Source of the DNA: Lacihabitans sp. CCS-44
GTDB taxonomy: Bacteria; Bacteroidota; Bacteroidia; Cytophagales; Spirosomataceae
Assembly: GCF_024343735.1 (NCBI RefSeq)
Contig: NZ_RJUE01000060.1
Span: forward strand, 372,001-436,000
Direction: 5' to 3'
Length of the DNA: 64,000 bases
The translations under genes were made by a program, and so were the position numbers. Below are positions 43,792-52,877 of the stretch, one piece after another. Below the pieces are notes generated by a model. It searched no databases. It was given only the letters and a program-made list of their open reading frames with translations, and had not been told where the DNA came from. How positions within the stretch are numbered: the stretch's first letter is position 1; each line of letters begins with the position of its first letter.

Positions 43792-44673
43792 TCACTTAAA
43801 AATACCCTTGGGATCTCCCTTTTTTTTCAAAAGTTCTGTCAATATTTCAAAATTCACCTCTTTGGTATTTAGATCATACCCTTGATGGAAACTTCCCCAA
43901 GCTTCATCTAGCTTGTTTTCTATGATATTTACCAAAGTAAGCTGCATATAAGCAGGGGTATATTTGGGTTGAATTTCCAACGATTTCGAGAGTAGGTTGC
44001 GTGCGTTTGCCGTTTCTATCATTGAGTTTGGGTTGTTAAGTGCTGTTTTTATATAAACAGTGGCCAAGTCAACCATCAGTACATAATTCGATTCTTTTGA
44101 AATTTCTAAGCCCTTGTTCATGAGCTTTATGGCATTCGGAAAATTAGCAGTTTGAAACTCTATCACTCCCAAGCCCCAATAAGCATCAACGTTTTCAGGA
44201 CTCAGCAACCAAGACAAATTGAACCGATGAATGGCGGTGTTTTTGTCGCCATCAGCAAGATAATCCCAGCCCATTTTAGAAAAAAACTCGCTTCCTTCCG
44301 TCCTAGATTTAAACTGTTTGTCGCAATCTGAAAGAAACATGTGGTCGTCGATTTCTTGAGATTCTGTCTTGGTGAAACCACCGAATAGCGGAACAAAATT
44401 GATGTCAACACCCGCTGGAGCAGTTTTGTTTACTATCACAACCTCAGCTGTAGTTTCAAGAGTGGTCGGTACTTCTTGTTTAGTTTTTGTCAGAGCAGAG
44501 TTAGAAGGCGTTTTTTTTTCAATAGGTAAACCAGTATTTTTTACCAAGGAATTGTTTCCTACGGTCTGCGACTTGAGTACCATTTGCTGAGCAAATACTC
44601 CAATACTCAAGCCAGAACAAACACCGATCAATATTATCTTTTTCACCAAGGCCTTATTTTTTCTTAAAAGCAT
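43792..44673 (-). CDS. Exported tetratricopeptide repeat protein
   Basis: The 293-residue protein has a signal peptide (ending GVFAQ), a low-complexity Ser/Thr-rich stretch and then TPR units such as DYLADGDKNTAIHRFNLSWL, VDAYWGLGVIEFQTANFPNA and YMQLTLVNIIENKLDEAW. The sequence CDKQFKSRTEGSEFFSKMGW precedes the repeats. It is probably a periplasmic scaffold of unknown partner. It is transcribed alone on the minus strand. Confidence 0.8.
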   Translation of the reverse strand: MLLRKNKALVKKIILIGVCSGLSIGVFAQQMVLKSQTVGNNSLVKNTGLPIEKKTPSNSALTKTKQEVPTTLETTAEVVIVNKTAPAGVDINFVPLFGGFTKTESQEIDDHMFLSDCDKQFKSRTEGSEFFSKMGWDYLADGDKNTAIHRFNLSWLLSPENVDAYWGLGVIEFQTANFPNAIKLMNKGLEISKESNYVLMVDLATVYIKTALNNPNSMIETANARNLLSKSLEIQPKYTPAYMQLTLVNIIENKLDEAWGSFHQGYDLNTKEVNFEILTELLKKKGDPKGIFK

Positions 44674-44792
44674 AAACTAAACGCTAATTTTCAAAAATTA
44701 TTTAATTTTTAATAATATTCTTTGAAATTTTCGTGCCAAATTTTTTCAACTCAGAAAACACTTAAAACTAGCAACTTAAAAACTATGAAAAC

Positions 44793-44822
44793 AAAAAAAG
44801 CCACCCAATAAATTGAGTGGCT
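44793..44822 (-). terminator. Rho-independent terminator of the ABC-F gene
   Basis: On the minus strand AGCCACTCAAT pairs with ATTGGGTGGCT, followed directly by a run of seven T. It begins 21 bases after the ABC-F stop codon. Confidence 0.85.
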
Positions 44823-44842
44823 AAAGGTATTGATTTTAAAGC

Positions 44843-46459
44843 TTAATATATCTCTTTTCTCTGTCCTTTTATTCTTTCGTCTGTCAGGAATTCATCGAAA
44901 GTCATCATTTTGTCCAAACAGCCCTTCGGCCCGATTTCTATGATTCTGTTGGCCACGGAGTTGGTCAGTTGGTGGTCATGGCAAGCAAACAATATATTGC
45001 TGTCAAAGTCTTCCATACCTTTGTTTAGTGCTTGAATCGACTCCAAATCCAAGTGGTTGGTTGGTTCGTCAAATATCAAGACATTGGAGTTAGAAAGCAT
45101 CATTTTGGAAAACATACAACGTTGTTTTTCTCCTCCTGAAAGTACCGAACTCTTTTTCAGTGCTTCTTCGCCCGAAAAGAGCATTCTTCCCAAAAATCCT
45201 CGAATAAATGATTCGTCTTTTTCTGTAGAATATTGTCTTAGCCAGTCTACTAAAATCATGCTGCTGTCTGAAAAATAATCAGAGTTATCATTTGGTAGAT
45301 AGTCATTAGTGATGGTTACACCCCATTTAAATCCACCCTCTGTAGCTTGTTTTTTACCACTCAAAACGTCAAAAAATGCCGATACGGCCTGTCCATCTTT
45401 GCTCAAAAACGCAATCTTGTCGTTTTTTCCTACCCAAAAACTCACGTCTTTGAAAAGATAAACGCCTTCTTCATTTTTGTAACTCATACTGTCCACTTGT
45501 AATACTTGGTCGCCCACTTCTCTTTCGGGCTTAAATCCAATAAACGGATAACGTCTTGACGAAGGTTGAATGGCCGTAATATCTAGCTTCTCAATCATTT
45601 TCTGACGTGCAGTGGCTTGTTTAGACTTGGCTACGTTGGCAGAAAAACGACGGATAAAGTCCTCCAACTCCTTCTTCTTCTCTTCAGCTTTCTTGTTTTG
45701 GTCAGCCTTTTGGCGAGCGGCTAATTGGCTAGATTCATACCAGAACGAGTAATTTCCACCATAGATCGATATTTTTTTAAAGTCTAAGTCAGCCACATAA
45801 GTACAAACGTTATCTAAAAAGTGTCTATCGTGCGACACTACTATTACAGTGTTTTTGAAGTTCATCAAGAAATTTTCCAACCACAATATGGACTCAATGT
45901 CTAAGTTGTTGGTAGGCTCATCTAAAAGTAAAACGTCCGGATTTCCAAAAAGTGCTTGAGCCAACAAAACCTTAACTTTTTCGGTTGGGTTGATGTCTTT
46001 CATCAACAAATAATGGAGGTCTTCGGTTACCCCCAAACCTGAAAGCAAAGAACCAGCATCAGATTCAGCCTCCCAACCGTTCATTTCGGCAAATTCACCT
46101 TCTAATTCTGCCGCTTTGTTACCGTCTTCCTCACTAAAATCAGGCTTTAAATATATTGCATCTTTCTCAAGCATTACCTCATATAGCCTTTCGTTTCCTC
46201 GTAAAACTGTGTCAAGTACAGTGAACTCGTCAAAGGCGTTCTGATTTTGATTTAAAACCGACATTCTTTCGCCCGGATCCAACCCAACTCTACCCGAGGT
46301 AGGGTCTAACTCACCCGAAAGGATTTTTACGAAAGTGGTTTTCCCAGCACCGTTTGCTCCTATAAGACCATATACGTTACCGGGTACAAATTTTAAATTT
46401 ACATCTTCAAACAAAACTCGCTTTCCAAATTGCAGCGAAAGATTAGAAACAGTCAGCAT
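44843..46459 (-). CDS. ABC-F family ATPase (YbiT-like)
   Basis: The 538-residue protein has two ABC domains and no membrane segment, as in ribosome-associated ABC-F translation factors. Domain 1 has Walker A GANGAGKTT and LLLDEPTNNLD. The linker (about 240-300) is rich in Lys, Glu and Arg and forms the P-site tRNA-interaction motif region. Domain 2 has LSGGEKQRCMFSKMML and FDEPTNHLD. The domain-1 signature is degenerate (INPTEKVKVLLAQALF in place of LSGGEK). Whether it acts in housekeeping, rescue or resistance cannot be told from sequence. Confidence 0.93.
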   Translation of the reverse strand: MLTVSNLSLQFGKRVLFEDVNLKFVPGNVYGLIGANGAGKTTFVKILSGELDPTSGRVGLDPGERMSVLNQNQNAFDEFTVLDTVLRGNERLYEVMLEKDAIYLKPDFSEEDGNKAAELEGEFAEMNGWEAESDAGSLLSGLGVTEDLHYLLMKDINPTEKVKVLLAQALFGNPDVLLLDEPTNNLDIESILWLENFLMNFKNTVIVVSHDRHFLDNVCTYVADLDFKKISIYGGNYSFWYESSQLAARQKADQNKKAEEKKKELEDFIRRFSANVAKSKQATARQKMIEKLDITAIQPSSRRYPFIGFKPEREVGDQVLQVDSMSYKNEEGVYLFKDVSFWVGKNDKIAFLSKDGQAVSAFFDVLSGKKQATEGGFKWGVTITNDYLPNDNSDYFSDSSMILVDWLRQYSTEKDESFIRGFLGRMLFSGEEALKKSSVLSGGEKQRCMFSKMMLSNSNVLIFDEPTNHLDLESIQALNKGMEDFDSNILFACHDHQLTNSVANRIIEIGPKGCLDKMMTFDEFLTDERIKGQRKEIY

Positions 46460-46682
46460 ATTTTTTGTATTAATTGGGCGTTTGAAATCAACAAGACCCC
46501 AAACCGAGCCGCAAATTTACGAAAATTATAGGTACTCTGAAAAATATATATATTCTTCGTGAAAAAGGGCAATTCTATCTTCTTAAACTGCCTTTTGAGA
46601 GACCATTTGGGTTATTGTCCCATTAAAAATTTTTAATTCTTTGAGAAAAAGTGCTTTTTTGTAATTCGAAACCTCTTTATCA

Positions 46683-49652
46683 ATGAAAAAATCCCATTCT
46701 TTTTTTGGAACAATTTCTATACTTCTGGGAATTTGGACACTTTTCACGTCTGCCAACCATCCCCTTAAACGACTAGCAGAAGATTTAAAAATAGAAAAAC
46801 CGGTTGATTTTAAGCAAAAACAAATTTTATGGGCAGATAGTGTTTTGGCGACAATGTCGTTAGAGCAAAAGATTGGTCAGCTATTTATGATTTCAGCCTT
46901 TACCAACAGAAATGAAAATGACTACAGGCGAGTAGAAGAACAAATTAGGAAATACCATTTGGGAGGAGTTATTTTTTTTCAAGGAAATCCATTAAAACAA
47001 GCTGAATTAACCAATAGATATCAAAATGCCGCCACCACGCCACTGCTTATTGGTATTGATGGAGAGTGGGGCTTAGGCATGAGATTGGATGATGCTTTCT
47101 CTTTTCCAAAAGCAATTACATTGGGTGCTACTGGTGATGTAGACTTAATAGAAAAAATGTCTTTTGAGATAGGGAAACAATGTAAAAGATTGGGTATTCA
47201 TATCAATTTTGCTCCAGATGTGGATATTAATTCTAACCCCAAAAACCCAGTTATCAACTTTCGTTCATTTGGAGAGTCGGTGGCTAACGTAACAAATCTT
47301 TCTTTGGCATATGCCAGAGGACTCAGAAAGGCCAACGTTATGGGCAGTGCGAAACATTTTCCAGGTCATGGAGACACGGGCGAAGATTCTCATTATGCTT
47401 TACCTGTTCTTAATCATACCTTTAAGCACATAAACGAAGTAGAAACGATGCCATTCAGAGCGTTGATTGAAGATAGCATAGCCAGCGTAATGATTGGACA
47501 CTTGCATGTTCCCCAGCTCGATGACTCTCCGAATACGCCCGCGAGTGTTTCAGGAAAAATCATTAACGAATACCTAAAAAAAGGAATGAATTTTAATGGT
47601 TTGGTGGTAACTGATGCCCTTAACATGAGGGGGTTATTAAAATACTTTCCAACAGGGTTGGCGGAGGTTAAGGCTTTTCAAGCAGGGAATGATCTACTTT
47701 TGCAAACTGGAAATATAGATATTGCCTATGAGACTTTACACAAGAAATTTCTTGATAGCACCTTGTTAGTAGCTGACCTTGATCATAAAGTAAGAAAAAT
47801 TTTGATGTCTAAATACTGGGTGGGACTTAATAAATATAAGCCAGTGGACCTTAAAAACCTCCTTGCAGACCTAAACAATCAAAAGTCAAAAGATATCACC
47901 CAAAAGATATTTGACCAAGCAAGCACAATAGTTAAGGACGAAGACGGGTTGCTTCCATTGGCGAATTCTCAAAATGTCGCTTATGCCTCTTTATCAATTG
48001 CAGGAAAAGAAGACAATGTTTTTCAAAAAACAATGTCAAACTATTCCAATATAGCCAATTATAATATTCCTTTTAAGCCTTCAAAGTCAAGCGACTGGAC
48101 TTGGGTTGTTGAACAAGTAGCACAAAAGGATTTAGTTATTGTTGGCGTACATGGAATGCACAATCTAGATAGTAGAAACTTTGGCGTTGTTCCAGAAACT
48201 ATTAAAATCATCAGAGAACTTCAAAAACAGACGAAAGTAATTGTTTGTGTATTTGGGAATCCTTATAGTTTGAAATTATTCGATGAGTTTGAAACGGTAA
48301 TTTGTGGTTTTGAAGACGAACCAGAAGCCCACATTGCAGTGGCTAATATTATTTTTGGCATTGATGGGGCTAGAGGAAAAATACCAGTGAATACTCTTGC
48401 ATTAGACGGCAAGGTTAATTTTGGTATCAATAGTGAGTCACTGGGGAGAATAGGCTGGGGTATTGCCTCAGAGGTGGGTATGGATGTAAGCAAGTTGAAT
48501 CAAATTCGTTTGATAGCAAACAATAGTATTTCCAATCAAGAATTTCCGGGTTGTCAAATCTTGGTGGCAAGAAAAGGGAAAGTGGTTTATTATGAGTCAT
48601 TCGGAAATCTTAAATATGGTGGTGATGAACCCGTTGATGGCCAGACATTGTTTGACTTGGCCTCTCTCACCAAAGTTACGGCCACATTACAAGCAATAAT
48701 GATGCTTTATGATCAGAAAAAAATAGATATAAATCTAAAAGCGTCTCACTATTTGCCTGAATTGTCAAAGACAAACAAGAAAGATATTACAATAAGGGAC
48801 ATTCTGCTTCATCAGGCGGGTCTAAAGGCATTTATTCCATTTTATGACAACACAAAAGACAATGTTAACAACCTTAACCCGAAGTATTTTAAAAAGGAAA
48901 ACGGAGATAAATCCCTTCTAAAAGTATCTGATAGTCTTTTTGTAAAACCTGCGATAAAAGATTCAGTTTTTCAGTGGATTGCCAACAGTGCTTTAGTACC
49001 TTCGGGAGGCTCTAAAAAATACCTTTATTCAGATTTAGGCTTAATTATTTTGCAACATATCGTAGAAAAAATTTCAGGACAAAGTTTGGATGTTTATGTT
49101 GATTCCAAAATCTACTTACCATTGGGGATGTACAATACAGGCTTCAATATTTTAGACAAAAAAAATACAACAAATATTGCTCCAACAGAAACAACGACTG
49201 ACTTCAGAAATTCACAGATAAAAGGAACCGTTCATGACCCCAATGCTGCACTTTTGGGTGGTGTTGCCGGCCATGCAGGCCTATTTAGTAATGTTTGGGA
49301 CTTGGCGAAGCTTTTTCAAATGAATCTCAACAAAGGAGAATATGAAGATACCCGCTATTTTTCTGAGAATACAATTGACTATTTTACTTCAAAACAATCT
49401 GCAGTGAGTCATAGAGGGCTCGGCTGGAATAAACCGATAAAAGATGACCCAAGCGTGTCTCAGTATGCCTCAGAGTCTACTTATGGCCACACGGGCTTCA
49501 CCGGAACAGCAGCCTGGGTTGACCCAGAGAAAGAGCTTATATTTATCTTTTTGTCGAATAGGGTGTTTCCCTCTTCAGAAAACAATAAGATTATTAAAAA
49601 CAAAACAAGAAAAAGGATTCATGACATCGTTTATGAATCAATAATTGAATAA
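46683..49652 (+). CDS. Exported fusion of GH3 (NagZ-like) glycosidase and beta-lactamase-like serine hydrolase
   Basis: The 989-residue protein has an N-terminal signal or anchor and a GH3 domain (about 50-390). This contains the NagZ-type motif K224-H225-F-P-G-H-G-D-T232 and the likely nucleophile D311 in VVTDALNMRG. A GH3 C-terminal-like domain (about 400-590) follows. The last 380 residues form a class C beta-lactamase-like domain with S661-L-T-K664, Y782-S-D784 and H936-T-G938. It could cleave N-acetylglucosamine-anhydromuramic or similar glycans and peptide amide bonds in the same envelope protein. Such fusions occur in Bacteroidota, but the joint substrate is unproven. Confidence 0.92.
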   Translation: MKKSHSFFGTISILLGIWTLFTSANHPLKRLAEDLKIEKPVDFKQKQILWADSVLATMSLEQKIGQLFMISAFTNRNENDYRRVEEQIRKYHLGGVIFFQGNPLKQAELTNRYQNAATTPLLIGIDGEWGLGMRLDDAFSFPKAITLGATGDVDLIEKMSFEIGKQCKRLGIHINFAPDVDINSNPKNPVINFRSFGESVANVTNLSLAYARGLRKANVMGSAKHFPGHGDTGEDSHYALPVLNHTFKHINEVETMPFRALIEDSIASVMIGHLHVPQLDDSPNTPASVSGKIINEYLKKGMNFNGLVVTDALNMRGLLKYFPTGLAEVKAFQAGNDLLLQTGNIDIAYETLHKKFLDSTLLVADLDHKVRKILMSKYWVGLNKYKPVDLKNLLADLNNQKSKDITQKIFDQASTIVKDEDGLLPLANSQNVAYASLSIAGKEDNVFQKTMSNYSNIANYNIPFKPSKSSDWTWVVEQVAQKDLVIVGVHGMHNLDSRNFGVVPETIKIIRELQKQTKVIVCVFGNPYSLKLFDEFETVICGFEDEPEAHIAVANIIFGIDGARGKIPVNTLALDGKVNFGINSESLGRIGWGIASEVGMDVSKLNQIRLIANNSISNQEFPGCQILVARKGKVVYYESFGNLKYGGDEPVDGQTLFDLASLTKVTATLQAIMMLYDQKKIDINLKASHYLPELSKTNKKDITIRDILLHQAGLKAFIPFYDNTKDNVNNLNPKYFKKENGDKSLLKVSDSLFVKPAIKDSVFQWIANSALVPSGGSKKYLYSDLGLIILQHIVEKISGQSLDVYVDSKIYLPLGMYNTGFNILDKKNTTNIAPTETTTDFRNSQIKGTVHDPNAALLGGVAGHAGLFSNVWDLAKLFQMNLNKGEYEDTRYFSENTIDYFTSKQSAVSHRGLGWNKPIKDDPSVSQYASESTYGHTGFTGTAAWVDPEKELIFIFLSNRVFPSSENNKIIKNKTRKRIHDIVYESIIE

Positions 49653-49677
49653 AAGACCTGAAAGAGTATAAATGAAA

Positions 49678-49710
49678 AATGAAGCGTCGCACAGCAACGC
49701 TTCATTGTTT
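49678..49710. terminator. Bidirectional hairpin between the GH3 fusion and LytTR genes
   Basis: AATGAAGCGT at 49678-49687 pairs with ACGCTTCATT at 49697-49706. The minus-strand side runs into TTTTTC, so it best serves the LytTR transcript, and it also follows the GH3 fusion gene. Confidence 0.75.
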
Positions 49711-49749
49711 GTAACCCAAAAAGTAAAAATTAACGTCTAAGTGCTTTTA

Positions 49750-50217
49750 TCAAGACACTCTCAGTTTAGTCTTCATCTTTATCGTAGAACTCACGTTTTT
49801 ACCAGAAGCGGTTAAAAAACGCCTGTAGTGCCTTCTAAAGTCGGCAGCTTTTCTACGAGAGATATTAATAATTTCATTGTCCATAAATAACTCGCCACCG
49901 CGACAGTTGAACAATAGGTCTTTAACAAAGTCAAAATTAACGATATAAGATCTGTGAGGGCGAACAAAGTTTGACACACCTTTCAACTCCTCTTCAAACA
50001 GACCGAGAGTCTTAGAACTTATCACTTCTTTGCCACTTTTAAGTTTAAAAATGGTATAGTTCTTTGCACTTTTAAGATAAACTATATCGTTCAGGTCAAT
50101 AAGCTTTCTTTTGCCGGCAACACGCATTTGCATTTCTGTCTCGGTAGACAGAACCCCTATAGATGGTAATCTCATCGGATTACTTGTCATCAAAGGTTTT
50201 GAATAAAGTAGTTTCAT
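49750..50217 (-). CDS. Stand-alone LytTR DNA-binding regulator
   Basis: The 155-residue protein consists of a LytTR DNA-binding domain (about 35-135), with IVYLKSAKNYTIFKLKSGKEV, the FVRPHRSYIVNFDFV strand-helix and RRKAADFRR near the end. It lacks an N-terminal receiver domain, so it is not a canonical two-component response regulator. It probably regulates envelope, motility or exopolysaccharide genes, but no target is visible. A 14-base palindrome AAACGGTACCGTTT lies 142 bases upstream. Confidence 0.88.
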   Translation of the reverse strand: MKLLYSKPLMTSNPMRLPSIGVLSTETEMQMRVAGKRKLIDLNDIVYLKSAKNYTIFKLKSGKEVISSKTLGLFEEELKGVSNFVRPHRSYIVNFDFVKDLLFNCRGGELFMDNEIINISRRKAADFRRHYRRFLTASGKNVSSTIKMKTKLRVS

Positions 50218-50358
50218 GTTTTTTTCTTGTTTTGCAGGAAAGCTTTAATTATCATTAGTGATGCAATATTGGTGTTGCTTTTCTACTAATCATAATGTAA
50301 TTCGATAAATGGCAGAGAATTTCGGATAAGTGACGGGGATTGTTTTAAAAAAACCATT

Positions 50359-50439
50359 AAACGGTACCGTTTTCGGTTTTGGCATCTTTCAATAATTATT
50401 AAAAGGCTAAATGGAGAAAATGAGCGACATAAATTGTCG
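50359..50439. promoter_or_regulatory. Palindromes upstream of the LytTR gene
   Basis: AAACGGTACCGTTT at 50359-50372 is a perfect 14-base palindrome, and CGACA/TGTCG at 50425-50439 is a second inverted repeat. Both lie in the 260-base gap before the LytTR start. They may be regulator sites; no direct evidence links them to LytTR. Confidence 0.4.
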
Positions 50440-50477
50440 TCTAATTATGATTTTGGAAGGAGAACAACGGGAGAATA

Positions 50478-51026
50478 TTACACTTGATACATGCTTTTCA
50501 GAGCCGCCCATAGCAATCTTTTTTCGTCTTTTTGATTTGATTGAATGGCGGGTAAATCGTCTACCAAAAGATACCTAACATTCTGATGCTGTTGACTTTG
50601 ATAAGGGAAAAGCAACAGGTCGTTTCCTAACTTACTCATTCCAATGCCGAAGCTTATAATTTCTTTGGCGGAGGCATAATTTGAAAGTCGTGTATCTGGA
50701 TTCTTGGATAATTCTACTATTTCAGCATTTTCAATATGCTGTTTTACAGAAATCAATATTTTGGATAAAAGCTCTCTTTCTGATTCTGAAAGTGAATTTG
50801 TAACAATAATCAAACTTTTATTTGAATGCACCACTTTGGGTGAAACTTCAACATTGCTAGGGGTAACGTCTTTTGGGATAGTAGTAACTACAACAGGTTT
50901 AGGCGTCTCTATCACAGGTTTAACCGCAGATTCGACAGATACACTTTCGTGTAAAGTCGAATCTGCTGTTTTTATGCCGAAGATAGTTTCTCCAGCAAAT
51001 AAATAACCTGCTAAGTGTTTGTTCAT
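50478..51026 (-). CDS. Hypothetical protein coupled to purA (possible HolD-like)
   Basis: The 182-residue protein overlaps the purA stop by four bases (ATGA), so it is translationally coupled. It has no signal peptide. An N-terminal helix-like segment is followed by a Val/Pro/Thr-rich linker (about 30-68) and a C-terminal alpha/beta domain from KSLIIVTNSL to the end KRLLWAALKSMYQV. That layout loosely resembles the psi subunit (HolD) of DNA polymerase III, which ends in a similar Trp-containing helix. The resemblance is weak and unproven. Its conserved position after fur and purA favours a housekeeping role. Confidence 0.65.
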   Translation of the reverse strand: MNKHLAGYLFAGETIFGIKTADSTLHESVSVESAVKPVIETPKPVVVTTIPKDVTPSNVEVSPKVVHSNKSLIIVTNSLSESERELLSKILISVKQHIENAEIVELSKNPDTRLSNYASAKEIISFGIGMSKLGNDLLLFPYQSQQHQNVRYLLVDDLPAIQSNQKDEKRLLWAALKSMYQV

Positions 51027-52303
51027 AAGCCAGATGCTCTCGTAAGCGTGGCTGTGCGATCTGGGCCAGTAGAAACATAAGTTACAGGCACACCAACTTC
51101 TTTTTCTATATAGGCCGTGTAAGCTTTTAACTCTTCTGGCATTTTGTCAAAATCTGTAATATTTTCCAGTGAGCAGTTCCAGCCTTTGAATGTTTTGTAA
51201 ATTGGTTTTACTTCAACATCACAAATATCATAAGGAAGCTCTTCTGTAGTGCTGCCGTCGGGCAATTCGTAGTGTGTACAAATACTGATTTCATCAAAAA
51301 TATTGAGTACGTCTACTTTCATCATCACCAACTGAGTAACGCCATTAAGCATAATAGAATATTTCAAAGCAGGTAGATCCATCCATCCGCATCTGCGTGG
51401 ACGGCCAGTTGTGCTTCCGAATTCTCTTCCTTCTTTACGCATTTTCTCACCAGTTTCTTCCAACAATTCCGTTGGGAATGGGCCAGAACCTACTCTAGTG
51501 CAGTATGCTTTGAAGATGCCATACACTTCGTTTATTTTCGAAGGGGCTACACCCAAACCTGAGCAAACGCCGGCTGCAGTGGTGCTTGAGCTTGTTACAA
51601 ACGGATAAGAACCAAAATCGATATCAAGTAATGAACCTTGAGCCCCTTCGGCCAATACTTTTGTGCCTTTTTCAGCTAATTGGCTATTTATCAAATACTC
51701 TCCATCTACCAAGTTGAAGGTTTTGATGAATTCTAAAGCAGCAAAAAACTCTTTTTCGGTGTCTTCCAAAGTATATTCAAACTTGTAAAAGTCTAAAATT
51801 TGCTTGTGGCTATTTACGAGTTTTTGATATTTTTCTTTAAAATTTACAGAAAGAATATCTCCAAGTCTCAACCCTTGACGCGATACTTTGTCGGAGTAAG
51901 TTGGTCCGATTCCTTTCAATGTTGAGCCAATTTTCGCACTTCCTTTGGCTTGCTCATAGGCGGCATCAAGGAGTCTATGCGTAGGTATGATGATGGCTGT
52001 TTTCTTAGAAATGAACAGGTTTTTCTTAAAATCAATGTTATAAGAAGCCAAGCCATCAATTTCCTTCTTGAAAATGATTGGGTCCAATACCACCCCATTT
52101 CCAATAATATTTATACAGTCATCACGGAATATTCCTGATGGAATTTGGTGTAAAACATGTTTTTTACCATCAAACTCAAGCGTATGCCCAGCATTTGGTC
52201 CGCCTTGAAAACGTGCAACTACTTTATAATCAGGAGCCAAAACGTCCACAATCTTCCCTTTGCCCTCGTCGCCCCATTGAAGTCCCAATAAAATGTCAAC
52301 CAT
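51023..52303 (-). CDS. purA: Adenylosuccinate synthetase
   Basis: PurA joins IMP and aspartate with GTP to form adenylosuccinate, the first committed step to AMP. The 426-residue protein shows the standard N-terminus VDILLGLQWGDEGKGKIVD, the GNGVVLDP motif, GIGPTYSDKVSRQGLRLGD, the FGSTTGRPRRCGWMDLPALK block and the C-terminal VPVTYVSTGPDRTATLTR. All active-site loops are present and the length is normal. It lies 22 bases downstream of fur on the minus strand. Confidence 0.97.
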   Translation of the reverse strand: MVDILLGLQWGDEGKGKIVDVLAPDYKVVARFQGGPNAGHTLEFDGKKHVLHQIPSGIFRDDCINIIGNGVVLDPIIFKKEIDGLASYNIDFKKNLFISKKTAIIIPTHRLLDAAYEQAKGSAKIGSTLKGIGPTYSDKVSRQGLRLGDILSVNFKEKYQKLVNSHKQILDFYKFEYTLEDTEKEFFAALEFIKTFNLVDGEYLINSQLAEKGTKVLAEGAQGSLLDIDFGSYPFVTSSSTTAAGVCSGLGVAPSKINEVYGIFKAYCTRVGSGPFPTELLEETGEKMRKEGREFGSTTGRPRRCGWMDLPALKYSIMLNGVTQLVMMKVDVLNIFDEISICTHYELPDGSTTEELPYDICDVEVKPIYKTFKGWNCSLENITDFDKMPEELKAYTAYIEKEVGVPVTYVSTGPDRTATLTRASGL

Positions 52304-52325
52304 TAATTTACGTTATATTTTAGTA

Positions 52326-52796
52326 TTAATTCTTTACTCGATTTTCGCATTCAGCGTTTTTGCAGTTTCCATAAAAGATCAAAGAATGATGCATCACTTC
52401 GAAATTTAGGAAATCACCCACCATATTTTGGATATTTTGAACTCTTGGGTCACAAAACTCCTTCACTTTGTTGCAGTCCATACATATTAGGTGATCGTGC
52501 TGCTTAAACCCATAAGATTTTTCGTATTGGGCAAGGTTTTTACCAAATTGGTGCTTGGTTACTAGGTCGCATTCTACCAACAAGTCAAGGGTATTGTACA
52601 CCGTGGCTCTGCTTACTTGGTACTTTTTGTTTTTCATCGAAATATACAAGTCCTCTACATCAAAGTGGTCGCCTCTGTTGTATATTTCTTCAAGAATAGC
52701 ATACCTTTCGGGGGTTTTTCTCAACTGTTTGTTTTCAAGGTAAGCCGTAAAAATCTGCTTAGCCGCTTGAAAATTTTTGTTATTTTCTAATACCAT
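52326..52796 (-). CDS. Fur family transcriptional regulator
   Basis: The 156-residue protein has the Fur N-terminal winged helix ([21 protein letters not shown], then [18 protein letters not shown]) and the metal-binding C-terminal domain. There are two structural zinc pairs: C105/C108 and C145/C150. The sensory site includes [15 protein letters not shown]. It could be a Fur, Zur or PerR type; the sequence does not decide it. It stands between a spoT-linked hypothetical gene and purA, a frequent order in Bacteroidota. A -7 element TAATTTTG lies upstream at 52847-52840. Confidence 0.93.
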   Translation of the reverse strand: MVLENNKNFQAAKQIFTAYLENKQLRKTPERYAILEEIYNRGDHFDVEDLYISMKNKKYQVSRATVYNTLDLLVECDLVTKHQFGKNLAQYEKSYGFKQHDHLICMDCNKVKEFCDPRVQNIQNMVGDFLNFEVMHHSLIFYGNCKNAECENRVKN

Positions 52797-52839
52797 AGCG
52801 TTTGTGAGCCCAATTGCGTCTTAGGTAATTTTTAAAATG

Positions 52840-52847
52840 CAAAATTA
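52840..52847 (-). promoter_or_regulatory. -7 promoter element TAATTTTG for fur
   Basis: On the minus strand TAATTTTG fits TAnnTTTG and lies 43 bases before the fur start. It would let fur-purA be transcribed separately from spoT. Confidence 0.4.
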
Positions 52848-52877
52848 AGGGTTTTAATGGTAGAAAAAATAAAATTG

